From: Akkermansiaceae bacterium UBA5689 | GTDB taxonomy: Bacteria > Verrucomicrobiota > Verrucomicrobiia > Verrucomicrobiales > Akkermansiaceae | Direction of reading: 5' to 3' | Assembly: GCA_002420305.1 (NCBI GenBank) | Contig: DIHT01000018.1 | Span: 1 to 32,932 of the forward strand | Length of the DNA: 32,932 nucleotides | Shown here: positions 1-8,239 of the stretch, piece after piece | Position numbering within the stretch: position 1 is the first letter of the stretch | Layout: every line of letters begins with the position of its first letter | The notes under the pieces: generated by a model | Databases searched by the model: none | The model's input: the letters and a program-made list of their open reading frames with translations, nothing else | Told to the model about the DNA's origin: nothing | Made by a program: the position numbers and the translations under genes

Positions 1-180
1 GCCTATCAACGCTCCCCGTCCGGCGTCTCCATCGCCTACATTGTTGCCGATGATCGCTCCTGCTAGGCCTCCGATAGCCGCACCAGTGAGAGCTCCTGAC
101 TGAGTGTTGGGCCCCGCGGCACAGCTGGCAAAAAGGAGGGAGAGCACCGAGGTGACAACAAGGAGGATGTTCTTTTTCAT
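1..180 (-). CDS. Glycine-zipper lipoprotein, N-terminal part only (runs off the window)
   Basis: The reading frame starts with ATG at 180 and stays open to the window edge, giving 60 residues with no stop. It opens with a charged MKKN start and a hydrophobic stretch ending in FASC, so Cys20 is a likely lipidation site after signal peptidase II cleavage. The -3 residue is Phe, which is tolerated but not ideal. After it come small-residue repeats rich in Gly and Ala (TGAAIGGLAGAIIGNN), typical of glycine-zipper / 17 kDa surface antigen-like outer-membrane lipoproteins. The role is unknown beyond envelope location. No Shine-Dalgarno sequence precedes the start. The C-terminal part is not visible, so family assignment rests on the N-terminus alone. 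Confidence 0.7.
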   Translation of the reverse strand, partial: MKKNILLVVTSVLSLLFASCAAGPNTQSGALTGAAIGGLAGAIIGNNVGDGDAGRGALIG

Positions 181-265
181 GATTTGGAGGTGGGGTTAGA
201 TAGTTTCGATAGATTAATCAATTTTGCGGTGAGAGCCAGCGGAAAGTATCCTAGCTCTCGCTGCG

Positions 266-1303
266 TCATGGGTTCTCCGGACCTGCGCTGAGGATTTTGC
301 GGATCAGGCGGGGCCCGTGATAAATAAAGCCGGAGTAGAGTTGAAGCAGGGTGGCCCCGGCCTCGATTTTTGCCTGGGCGTCCGACGGGGACATGATTCC
401 ACCTACCCCAATGATGGGAATCTTCCCGCCCACGGCTTGATGGAAGGCCTCGATGACTTTCGTCGACCGCTTCCCCAAGGGGGCGCCTGATAGGCCCCCC
501 GCCTCCTTGGCCAAGGGCTCTGCTTTTATGTCAGCTCGATCGATGGTGGTATTGGTGGCGATAATCGCATCGAGAGAGTGGTCGAGGAAGATCTGTCCCA
601 GCGCGCAAATCTCTTCGTCATCAAGGTCGGGAGCGACCTTGATTGCAAGAGGCACGGTTCTTCCTGTCTGATCCGAAAGGTCTGCTCGTTCGGCCTGAAG
701 TCGCTCGAGGAGATGAGCTGCGGCCGTGGCATCTTGTAGCGCCCGCAGTCCAGGGGTGTTGGGAGAAGAAAGGTTGACTGCGATGTAGTCCGCCACTGGC
801 CAGGCGCTTTTGAGGCAGAGGAGGTAATCATCCACCGCGTGCTCGTTCGGAGTGTCCTTGTTTTTTCCGATATTAAACCCCACACGGCCCTTGAAGGTAG
901 TCGAGGATTCAACATTTCGAACACCTTCCTCGATCCCGGGATTATTGAAGCCCATCCGGTTGATGATGGCCTCGTGCTCAGGAAGGCGAAACAGGCGAGG
1001 GGTGGGGTTTCCGCCTTGGGGTTTCGGGGTAATTGTTCCGATCTCGATAAAGCCAAAACCGAGACGTCCGAATGCATCGATCGAGTTGCCTTCCTTGTCG
1101 AGACCAGCGGCCAGGCCGAGGCGATTTGGGAAAGTAAGACCCATGCACCTGATTTCCTCGGATTGAGGGGGTTCCCCAGCCAAGGCCTGAAGTATGCCGC
1201 AACGGTCTGCTGCACGGAGGGCGCGCAGGGACCAGTTGTGGGCCCGCTCAGCCTCAAGTCGAAAGAGGGCCTTTCGGGCAAGTGGGTAAGTCCGCTCTAG
1301 CAT
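266..1303 (-). CDS. pyrD: Dihydroorotate dehydrogenase (quinone), class 2
   Basis: PyrD oxidises dihydroorotate to orotate in pyrimidine synthesis, using FMN and membrane quinone. The 345-residue length and the N-terminal amphipathic extension (residues 1-50) before the barrel fit the membrane-associated class 2 enzyme. Visible motifs are NRLGLAAGLDKEGNSIDAFG (60-79), the glycine-rich IEIGTITPKPQGGNPTPR, the active-site loop VNLSSPNTPGLRAL with catalytic Ser180, the IATNTT strand, GGLSGAPL, and the FMN phosphate-binding IIGVGGIMS and LLQLYSGFIYHGP near the C-terminus. It lies 48 bp downstream of hemW on the same strand, so the two may be co-transcribed. The product does not depend on that. 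Confidence 0.97.
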   Translation of the reverse strand: MLERTYPLARKALFRLEAERAHNWSLRALRAADRCGILQALAGEPPQSEEIRCMGLTFPNRLGLAAGLDKEGNSIDAFGRLGFGFIEIGTITPKPQGGNPTPRLFRLPEHEAIINRMGFNNPGIEEGVRNVESSTTFKGRVGFNIGKNKDTPNEHAVDDYLLCLKSAWPVADYIAVNLSSPNTPGLRALQDATAAAHLLERLQAERADLSDQTGRTVPLAIKVAPDLDDEEICALGQIFLDHSLDAIIATNTTIDRADIKAEPLAKEAGGLSGAPLGKRSTKVIEAFHQAVGGKIPIIGVGGIMSPSDAQAKIEAGATLLQLYSGFIYHGPRLIRKILSAGPENP

Positions 1304-1351
1304 CCTGGGTTGGCTTTAAGGTTGATGTGTTTCTCAGTTTAAAGGCTCTGG

Positions 1352-2482
1352 CTAGCTAACAAGGTGGTCAACGATGGAGTCGACCAGCATAGTGCCATGC
1401 CCTTGCAGCACAAGGTGCTCGCCTTTCCAGTTGGCGAGACGCTCGCTGACAATAGCTTCAATTCGATTCGATGGGACTTCGGAGAGGTGTTGGCGGTGCA
1501 CTCCAGCATCAGTCCTCAACATCAGGGCGATTCGCTCCAAGTCAAGCTGAGCCGGCGTGAGGGTTTCCACTTCGGATTCTGTGGATCCGCCTTTACCGAT
1601 CTGCACAAGGTATTGGGCCGTATCAGGGATATTTTTCCACCGGCGGCCGGAGATCGTTGAAACGGCAGATGGGCCAAGACCCAGGTAGTCGCTCCCTCTC
1701 CAATATCCTTTGTTGTGCCTGCTCTCGTAGCCCGGATACGCATAATTCGACGTCTCATAATGCCGAAGTCCGCGCGAGGTAAGGAGCTCGTGTGCCAGCT
1801 CGAACATGGAGGCGTTGGTTTCTTCGATCTCGGTGTAAAGGCCTTCGCGAAACTGAGTAAAAAATGGTGTGTCTTCTTCGTAAGTGAGGTTGTAGGCAGA
1901 TATGTGATTCGGAGAGAGCTCGAGAGCGCTTTCAAGGCTTTCCCTCCATTGGTCCAGAGTTTGTCCTGGGATAGAAAACATCAAATCAATGCTGACGTTT
2001 TCGATGGAGGCAGCTCTCAGAAGGTCAACGGAACGTCCTATTTCACGTGGTCCGTGAGTTCTTCCCAGTGTTTTCAGGACATCGGGACTAAATGACTGGG
2101 CCCCTAAAGAGACGCGGGTCACTCCCGATTGAGCGAAGGTCTTCGCAGCAGACCTGCCAAAGGTAGCCGGGTTTGCCTCGAGGTTGATCTCGGTATCGGG
2201 GGCGAGCCGGAAGATGTCGCCGAGTCCGTCGAAAAGTTTGTGAATGAGATCAGGGGAAAGCATGCTAGGCGTCCCCCCTCCAAGGTAGACAGTGTCGATT
2301 TTAGGGGTGTTTATCGAAGCTGAACGGAGTTTTGCTTCGCGCAGGATGCCATCAACAAAGTAGCCCATATCTGTCTCGCCCGGCTTATGTTTATAAAAGG
2401 CGCAGTAGGGGCAGATGTCCCGACAGAACGGAATATGGAGGTAAAGATGAATGAGATCTCGGGATGATTTGGGATTGGTCAA
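1352..2482 (-). CDS. hemW: HemW-like radical SAM protein (heme chaperone / coproporphyrinogen III oxidase-like)
   Basis: The radical SAM cluster motif CxxxCxxC is at residues 20-27 (CRDICPYC), just after LHIPF, as in HemW. GGGTPS and the substrate-region signature YNLTYEEDTPF are also present. HemW proteins bind heme and SAM and hand heme to acceptor proteins; they are often annotated as oxygen-independent coproporphyrinogen oxidase. The frame is open upstream to 2740, but that part overlaps the divergent neighbour and looks non-coding. I chose the TTG at 2482, which gives 376 residues, the usual family length, with the cluster close to the N-terminus. No ATG or GTG sits nearby, so this start is inferred. 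Downstream lies pyrD on the same strand. Confidence 0.92.
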   Translation of the reverse strand: MTNPKSSRDLIHLYLHIPFCRDICPYCAFYKHKPGETDMGYFVDGILREAKLRSASINTPKIDTVYLGGGTPSMLSPDLIHKLFDGLGDIFRLAPDTEINLEANPATFGRSAAKTFAQSGVTRVSLGAQSFSPDVLKTLGRTHGPREIGRSVDLLRAASIENVSIDLMFSIPGQTLDQWRESLESALELSPNHISAYNLTYEEDTPFFTQFREGLYTEIEETNASMFELAHELLTSRGLRHYETSNYAYPGYESRHNKGYWRGSDYLGLGPSAVSTISGRRWKNIPDTAQYLVQIGKGGSTESEVETLTPAQLDLERIALMLRTDAGVHRQHLSEVPSNRIEAIVSERLANWKGEHLVLQGHGTMLVDSIVDHLVS

Positions 2483-2515
2483 GGAGTCGGTAAGTCGCCA
2501 CTCTTCTTCAGGACA

Positions 2516-3505
2516 ATGAACACGGCGGACCTCTCTACCGATATACTGAAAGCGGTTTCGCGGTCCTTTTATCTCACTCTCAGGCTCTTGCCGAGTGAGT
2601 TTCGAGGTCCACTGAGCCTCGGCTACCTTCTGGCGAGGCTCAGCGACACGATCGCGGACGCAGGGGCCTTGGAGTTGGCCCATCGAAAAACGCTTTTGAG
2701 TTCCTTTTGTTCCGTAATGAAGGGCCCTGGACTGGCTCAAGAGGCGGTCGATCTGTGTGCGAAGCTTCCGAAGGAGATGGATGGTGCCGGTCTCGCTAAG
2801 GGTGAAATGGAGCTCGTGCGGCGGGCAGGGGACTGCATGGACTGGCTGGAATCTATGGAAGATAGTCGGGCGGCAGCGATTAGGAAAGTAGTGGGAATCA
2901 TTACTGAGGGGCAGTCATGGGACCTGGAACGATTTCAGGGGGAGGGAATCGTGGCCCTGAGCGATGATGGAGAATTGGAAACCTACGCCTATCAGGTTGC
3001 GGGATCCGTTGGCGAATTTTGGACAGAAATAGGGGTGATTTGTGACCCAGGGTTTTCCCGTTACTCGAGCGAGGAGCTTCGGGTTCTTGGTGCGAACTAT
3101 GGAAAGGGCTTGCAGCTGGTGAACATTCTCAGGGATATTCCGGAGGATCTTGAGAGGGGACGGTGTTACCTGCCTGGAGTAAATCCCGGTGATTCAATCG
3201 CGATCTGTGAGGCTCTCCCTCGGTGGCATAGCCGGGCTAGAGTTCTTCTCGCGGATGGAATCAAGTATACTTCCTCGCTGCGAGGTATGCGGCTCTGCAC
3301 CTCAACGGGGCTTCCTGCAGCGCTGGGTCTCCGGACGCTTGAGCGGCTCGAGGAAGCCTCATGGGAGGATCTCCAGAAAGGGGTGAAAATTTCTCGGAGG
3401 ATGGTCAAGCGGACCCTTTTCGGGGCGCTAATGTTGAGTGCGTGGTGGTTGCCGGGATCGTGGAAGAGTTATCACCGTCGCATTGAAATGTCCCAAAGCC
3501 CCTGA
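2516..3505 (+). CDS. Squalene/phytoene synthase family protein
   Basis: This is a trans-isoprenyl diphosphate synthase of the head-to-head type, which joins two C15 or C20 prenyl diphosphates. Both Mg-binding aspartate motifs are intact: DTIAD at residues 44-48 and the second motif around Asp207 and Asp211 (NILRDIPEDLERGRCYLP). The YQVAGSVGEFW helix between them is also typical. The length of 329 residues is usual. Whether it makes squalene, dehydrosqualene or phytoene cannot be read from motifs alone, and no carotenoid desaturase or hopanoid cyclase lies in the window. It is divergent from hemW with only 33 bp between the chosen starts, so the promoters must overlap coding sequence. An enolase-superfamily gene follows 10 bp downstream, suggesting an operon. 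Confidence 0.92.
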   Translation: MNTADLSTDILKAVSRSFYLTLRLLPSEFRGPLSLGYLLARLSDTIADAGALELAHRKTLLSSFCSVMKGPGLAQEAVDLCAKLPKEMDGAGLAKGEMELVRRAGDCMDWLESMEDSRAAAIRKVVGIITEGQSWDLERFQGEGIVALSDDGELETYAYQVAGSVGEFWTEIGVICDPGFSRYSSEELRVLGANYGKGLQLVNILRDIPEDLERGRCYLPGVNPGDSIAICEALPRWHSRARVLLADGIKYTSSLRGMRLCTSTGLPAALGLRTLERLEEASWEDLQKGVKISRRMVKRTLFGALMLSAWWLPGSWKSYHRRIEMSQSP

Positions 3506-3515
3506 ATTACAATCC

Positions 3516-4910
3516 ATGGGTAAGTCGACCGATATACGCTGTGCGGGAGCGAATCTTTATTTCCTCCCGGTAGAAACAAGGGTTCCATTGAAGTTCGGGG
3601 CAGAGACTCTTACCTCGGTGACCTGTGCAAGGGTCCGCGTCCGGGTTGAGGGAGAGAACGGCCAATGGGCGGAGGGATGGGGCGAGACGCCTTTGAGTGT
3701 CACATGGGTCTGGCCAAGCGAACTTGGGTATGAGGTGCGCCATGAGGCAATGCGTGCGTTTTGCATTCATCTCGCTAAAGCCTGGGCGGGTTTTAATGGG
3801 TCAGGTCATCCGATTGAATTGGGGCATGATTTCCTAGAAGGCGCACTGCCACAGCTTCTTCAAGGGTTCAATGATTGTAGAGAGGGGGCTCCCATGCCGT
3901 GGCTAGCGGCCTTGGTCTGCTGTTCGCTGTTTGATATTGCCGTTCATGACGCCTACGGGAATTTACACGGTCTTAGCGTCTACGAGACGTATGGCCCGGC
4001 ATTCATGAATCGTGATCTCTCTTCCTTCCTGAGCGGATCATCGGATTGTGAACGGAGCTTTCAGGATGCTTTTCCGGCTGATTTTCTGAAGAGTCGCGCG
4101 AGCTCCTTACCAGTATGGCATCTTGTGGGAGGGTTGGACCCCGTTGGTGCTGAGGAGCTCAATGGTGATGAGCCTGATGACGGCTATCCAGTAGAGCTGT
4201 CCGATTGGATTGCGCGTGATGGGCTGAAATGTCTTAAAGTCAAATTGCGTGGAAATGATGCGGACTGGGATTTCGCAAGACTCGTCAAAGTAGGCGAGGT
4301 AGCGATGGCGGAAGGGGTAGATAGTCTTAGCGCCGACTTTAATTGCATGGTGACCGATCCGTTGTATGTCACCGAAACTCTAGATCGACTCGAATCAGAA
4401 TATCCTCTGATTCATCGGATGCTTGTCTATGTGGAGCAGCCTTTCCCTTACGACCTCGAGGAGCATCCCATTGAGGTTAGTGGAGTTTCGTCACGCAAGC
4501 CTCTGTTCCTCGACGAGAGCGCTCACGATTGGAAGCTGGTAAGGATGGGGCGCGAACTGGGTTGGACTGGAGTTGCATTGAAAACGTGCAAGACGCAAAC
4601 AGGTGCGCTTCTTAGCTGCTGTTGGGCAGAGGCTCATGGCATGAGTCTCATGGTGCAGGATCTTACTAACCCGATGCTGGCTCAAATACCTCATGTTCTT
4701 CTTGCTGCTCACGTAAATACTATTCGAGGCGTGGAAAGTAATTCGATGCAATTCTATCCAGAGGCCTCAAGGCCCGAGAAAATGGTGCATCCCGGGCTTT
4801 ACCGAAGACGGAGTGGACGCCTTGTCCTCGATAGTGTCACCGGCAGCGGCTTTGGATACCGTCTTAATGAGATCAGTCGTCCTCTCCCGGAGCCAGCGAT
4901 ACAGTGCTAG
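3516..4910 (+). CDS. Enolase-superfamily protein (mandelate racemase / muconate lactonizing enzyme type)
   Basis: The ATG at 3516 gives 464 residues and avoids overlap with the upstream gene, whose frame it would otherwise run into. The enolase-superfamily catalytic set is visible. A KxK motif at Lys241 and Lys243 (CLKVKLRGND) is followed by three metal-ligand positions: Asp274 (ADFN), Glu307 (VEQPF) and Asp333/Glu334 (LDES). A further lysine region follows (Lys356/Lys359, ALKTCKTQ), then Asp382. These enzymes abstract a proton alpha to a carboxylate. The substrate is not predictable from the sequence. The N-terminal capping domain is long, at about 200 residues. It follows the prenyl synthase-like gene by 10 bp, and the stop codon overlaps that of the convergent subtilase. 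Confidence 0.85.
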   Translation: MGKSTDIRCAGANLYFLPVETRVPLKFGAETLTSVTCARVRVRVEGENGQWAEGWGETPLSVTWVWPSELGYEVRHEAMRAFCIHLAKAWAGFNGSGHPIELGHDFLEGALPQLLQGFNDCREGAPMPWLAALVCCSLFDIAVHDAYGNLHGLSVYETYGPAFMNRDLSSFLSGSSDCERSFQDAFPADFLKSRASSLPVWHLVGGLDPVGAEELNGDEPDDGYPVELSDWIARDGLKCLKVKLRGNDADWDFARLVKVGEVAMAEGVDSLSADFNCMVTDPLYVTETLDRLESEYPLIHRMLVYVEQPFPYDLEEHPIEVSGVSSRKPLFLDESAHDWKLVRMGRELGWTGVALKTCKTQTGALLSCCWAEAHGMSLMVQDLTNPMLAQIPHVLLAAHVNTIRGVESNSMQFYPEASRPEKMVHPGLYRRRSGRLVLDSVTGSGFGYRLNEISRPLPEPAIQC

Positions 4911-6559
4911 TCAGGCTCGGGTGTGCCATCCGCGCCTTGGAGAGATTCATCGACTAATCCGATATTGCCAGCAAGCACGTTATTGCCCGGGTCGCGATCC
5001 TGATTGCCGTTTAGATTGATCGAGCTCCTGATTGCAATCTGCTGATTATCCTCCGGCTCGTTTACTGGAAGGGAGACAACGTGAGACCCGCCTTCCTGGA
5101 GAAGAGGGAGGGCCATGCTAAAGATGTCATCATTGATAATGACGTCCACGCTTGCGCCGGAGATCGCCTCAGTGCCTTGGTTTTGCACGGTTACCTGAAG
5201 GGTGCCCACCACTTCGTCAGGGGCTGGCTCTTGATACCAGTTAGAGGCCACTGCAAGGTCGAATCGGCCGTCCGTATAAGTGTTGACCATGCGGTCAACG
5301 TCCAGTGTGCCCCCCCCGTAGAAGGGGTCGTGCCCCGGGGCGCCCGACGCGTTCAGGTTGCTCTCAAGAATGGACTGGGCCTGAAGGGGGAGTAATTGGC
5401 CGGATTGAGTTTCAGTAAGTGCCGCTCCGAGGGCTCCCGCAACCAGTGGGGCGGCGGCGGAGGTGCCTGTGAAACTTGTGTATTCCTCACCGGGCCAGGC
5501 AGCAAGCACTTCAAATCCTGGTGCCGCCACGTCTATCGAATCACCCGTATTCGAAAAGGCGAGATGCTGACCAGCGGCGTCGACGGCGCCGACCGCGATC
5601 ACGTTTTCATAGGCTGCGGGGTAGGCTGGAACAGTGTATCCTTCGTTTCCAGCGGAGGCTACGATGAGAACCTGCTTCTCACCCGCGTAGGCAACCGCAT
5701 CCTGCACGAGAAGGCTGTCTCCGTAGGAGGCCATCGAGATGTTAATAATTTGGGCGCCTTCATCGACAGCTCTAACGATTCCCTCCGCAAGGAGGAACGA
5801 GTTGGAGCTGCCGTTCTCGTCGGCAATTCTTATCGAAAGAAGATCGGCTGCAGGCACGATTCCCTGACTGATACCGTCTCTTCCGACCATGAGAGCGGCA
5901 ACCGCCGTGCCATGCCCGTGTATTTCTGTGCTGGAAGGCTGGCTGCCGCTGACCAGATCTATTTCACGAACACGAGACCCGAGGGTTTCGTGCTGACCGA
6001 CACCAGTATCCAGCATGGCGATTCTCACTCCTTCTCCCCAATCGGAGTTGTCAGTTGTGACCCCGAGCCATTCAAGAGTGGTCCTGCCAAAACCTATTGC
6101 GCCTGGCTGCGCCCCCACTTGGGGAAGATCAGGAATCGAGACCCGGAAGTTGGGAGCACTCTCATCGTCCAGCAGGCCATCCAGATCCTCTCGGTTGTCG
6201 AAGCCGATGCGGACAGCCCGCAGGTTATCGAGGCGGCCGAGGACTCTGAGCTTGGTTTCCCCAACACGCGTGAGGAAATCCCGATACCCTTCTTCGTCTT
6301 CGAAGCGAACAATGCGCTCCCCGGGGAGACCAAATAAGATCTCGTCGATCCCAGGGGCCTTCCGGCTGTTGTGGCGCCACGGCGCTTTACTGGGAACATT
6401 GGGTCTGTCGAACTGGATATGTGGACGGGAACTCCCTGAATCGGCAGCGTTCTTTTTGCCCTTTACGGTGGCGACGATGTCCCGAACGAGCCAAAATCCC
6501 AGAGCCAGTGCGACGATGGTCGCAATGCCGAGATAGTATTTATTTTTCGGGCTCGTCAC
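4907..6559 (-). CDS. Membrane-anchored S8 family serine peptidase (subtilase) with C-terminal CARDB-like domain
   Basis: The catalytic triad of subtilases is present: Asp184 (AMLDTGVG), His216 (HGHGTAVAAL) and Ser367 (FTGTSAAAP), with the oxyanion Asn305 in SAGNEG. The N-terminus (residues 8-31) is a single hydrophobic segment without an obvious cleavage site, so it may be a membrane anchor placing the protease outside the cytoplasmic membrane. Residues of about 70-150 look like an inhibitor-type propeptide. After the catalytic domain, about 430-530 forms a beta-rich region with VTVQNQGTEAISGASVDV, resembling a CARDB or immunoglobulin-like adhesion domain. The start is GTG at 6559. It is convergent with the enolase-superfamily gene and divergent from the PLP enzyme gene. 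Confidence 0.93.
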   Translation of the reverse strand: MTSPKNKYYLGIATIVALALGFWLVRDIVATVKGKKNAADSGSSRPHIQFDRPNVPSKAPWRHNSRKAPGIDEILFGLPGERIVRFEDEEGYRDFLTRVGETKLRVLGRLDNLRAVRIGFDNREDLDGLLDDESAPNFRVSIPDLPQVGAQPGAIGFGRTTLEWLGVTTDNSDWGEGVRIAMLDTGVGQHETLGSRVREIDLVSGSQPSSTEIHGHGTAVAALMVGRDGISQGIVPAADLLSIRIADENGSSNSFLLAEGIVRAVDEGAQIINISMASYGDSLLVQDAVAYAGEKQVLIVASAGNEGYTVPAYPAAYENVIAVGAVDAAGQHLAFSNTGDSIDVAAPGFEVLAAWPGEEYTSFTGTSAAAPLVAGALGAALTETQSGQLLPLQAQSILESNLNASGAPGHDPFYGGGTLDVDRMVNTYTDGRFDLAVASNWYQEPAPDEVVGTLQVTVQNQGTEAISGASVDVIINDDIFSMALPLLQEGGSHVVSLPVNEPEDNQQIAIRSSINLNGNQDRDPGNNVLAGNIGLVDESLQGADGTPEPD

Positions 6560-6675
6560 AATACCTGTAATTATAGTCCGAGCGGGCCCCTGTCGGCACC
6601 CTCGGCGTCTATACTAATATACTGGTGATCGCGCCAAAGAAAACTCAATCCGGCTGCGTGTAATACGAGGGATAC

Positions 6676-6687
6676 CACCTTCGGGTG
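6676..6687 (+). promoter_or_regulatory. Small UUCG-loop hairpin in the leader of the PLP enzyme gene
   Basis: In the 144 bp divergent region between the subtilase and PLP genes, CACC-TTCG-GGTG forms a 4 bp stem closed by a C(UUCG)G tetraloop, a very stable RNA loop. It ends 16 bp before the TTG start at 6704. I could not fit the region to a SAM riboswitch or a T-box. A regulatory function is only a guess. Confidence 0.3.
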
Positions 6688-6703
6688 CGAAGAATCTTGA
6701 GCT

Positions 6704-8200
6704 TTGTCGAGGGTGAGTCAGAAAGCGCGGGTGCGAGACTTACTGCGAGACCCTGCGTGGCAGGAGAAGGATGTGGGTTTCCCCTTGCCCGATTCCTCCC
6801 ATGCCTGTGTCGTCAGCCTGCCCACTTGGGAGTCGGTCATCGGCTACGAGGAGGACGATGCGGCGATTGTTGCAAGAATGCGAGCGGGGTATCCCCGATT
6901 TTTTATCCACCCCATTACTGCCCGATATTTTGAGGGAGTAGAAGCGAGGGTTGCCAGCAAAGGGGAGAGAGTCATAGCCTATTCCTCGGAACAGGCCGCA
7001 CGGCGGGCTGCGTCTTACGTTTCGGAACAGGCTGGTGTGACGGCCCGACAGCTATCCGAGGAGCGGTCACATCTAGTGGTGCCGGAAGCAGGCTATGCGG
7101 CAGCACGGGACTATTGGAGACATACGGGAGAAATTATCAGCAGCCGTCAGGCAGAGGACCTGATAAGCGGCAGGAGCACTGATCCGGGCCTCGCAGGAGG
7201 TCAGCGGGAGTCGATGGCGAGGGTTCTCGAGGTGGAGCCTCAGAACGCATTCCTGTTGGAAAGTGGGATGGCTGCGATCTTCACGCTTTTTCGGATTATC
7301 ACGGAGCGGCGGCCGGGATTAAAGACCCTCCAGTTATGTTTTCCTTATGTGGATGCTCTCAAGGTTCAGGAGCAGTTTGGTGCTGGGGTTGATTTTGTTA
7401 ATGAAGCGACCGGAGAAGGACTCGAGCAGGCCCTGCGGGGGATCAGGTCTGGGCGCTATGCCGCAGTTTTTTGTGAGGTGCCAAGTAATCCGTTACTGCA
7501 TACGGTGGATCTTGGGGTGGTTGCAGACGCGTGCCAGGAGGGCGGAGTGCCCCTTTTGGTCGATGATACGGTTTGCAGCCACCTTAATATTGATACTCTG
7601 GCCTACGCGGATGCCGCTTCAACAAGTTTGACCAAATGGGTTTCCGGAGTGGGTGATGTTCTTGCAGGATCGATTCGACTACGGAATGACTCTCAATTTG
7701 CCGATGAGTTTCGGGAGGCCCTCGAGCGGGAGGTTCCCGGGGGATCTCGCCTGTATTACCGGGATGGCGATGCCCTTGTTCGAAATGCGTCTGATTTTCG
7801 GGCGAGAGTGATGGAATGTAATCGTAACGGATTACAGGTCGCTAGTTTCCTCACGGACCAGCCCGAGGTTTCGGAGGTGTGGTACCCCGCTTCTACTGAC
7901 CGGGAAGCTTATGAGGCCATCCGCCGTCCAAACGGTGGCTTTGGAGGCTTGATCAGCTTTACTTTGAAGGAGGCCGACACAACTGCTGCACTGTATGAAG
8001 CGATGCAGTTTTGCAAAGGGCCCAGTCTCGGCACTGATTATACCCTGTTGTGTCCCTACACGATGCTCGCTCATTACCGGGAGATGGCATGGGCCCGTTC
8101 CTGCGGAGTGAGTGAGGCGCTGCTGAGATTTTCAGTGGGAAGGGAGCCAGAGGAGGTGCTTCTTGCACGCTTGGAGAGTGCGTTTTCGGCGCTTCGTTAG
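6704..8200 (+). CDS. PLP-dependent Cys/Met-metabolism enzyme, cystathionine gamma-synthase-like (fungal STR2-like layout)
   Basis: The C-terminal two thirds is a fold-type I PLP enzyme of the Cys/Met family. The PLP lysine is Lys311 (STSLTKWVSGVGDVLAGS), the pyridine-nitrogen aspartate is Asp287 (LLVDDTVCS), and FCEVPSNPLLHTVDL is the family strand that precedes it. An N-terminal region of about 150 residues, including VVSLPTWESVIGYEE and AGYPRFFIHP, is not part of short bacterial MetB. From memory it recalls fungal STR2-type cystathionine gamma-synthases. The likely reaction is gamma-replacement on an activated homoserine, but cystathionine lyase or another activity is possible. The frame starts at TTG 6704; GTG 6713 is an equally good start. 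No other methionine biosynthesis gene adjoins it. Confidence 0.85.
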   Translation: MSRVSQKARVRDLLRDPAWQEKDVGFPLPDSSHACVVSLPTWESVIGYEEDDAAIVARMRAGYPRFFIHPITARYFEGVEARVASKGERVIAYSSEQAARRAASYVSEQAGVTARQLSEERSHLVVPEAGYAAARDYWRHTGEIISSRQAEDLISGRSTDPGLAGGQRESMARVLEVEPQNAFLLESGMAAIFTLFRIITERRPGLKTLQLCFPYVDALKVQEQFGAGVDFVNEATGEGLEQALRGIRSGRYAAVFCEVPSNPLLHTVDLGVVADACQEGGVPLLVDDTVCSHLNIDTLAYADAASTSLTKWVSGVGDVLAGSIRLRNDSQFADEFREALEREVPGGSRLYYRDGDALVRNASDFRARVMECNRNGLQVASFLTDQPEVSEVWYPASTDREAYEAIRRPNGGFGGLISFTLKEADTTAALYEAMQFCKGPSLGTDYTLLCPYTMLAHYREMAWARSCGVSEALLRFSVGREPEEVLLARLESAFSALR

Positions 8201-8239
8201 GCGGGATCTGAGGGCCTTGGTCATGCAGAATACCAGGGA

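Noticed and set aside
2483..2740. N-terminal extension of HemW reading into the prenyl synthase-like gene
   Set aside because: It lacks HemW-family sequence, overlaps the well-supported divergent gene, and the TTG start gives the normal length.
5396..6337. Long + strand frame opposite the subtilase gene
   Set aside because: It is the antisense of a gene with an intact catalytic triad and has shuffled, low-quality protein composition.
6560..6703. SAM riboswitch or T-box upstream of the PLP enzyme gene
   Set aside because: I looked for the usual four-way junction or T-box pattern and found only one short hairpin; the tandem TATACT-like copies near 6610 are a weak promoter hint.
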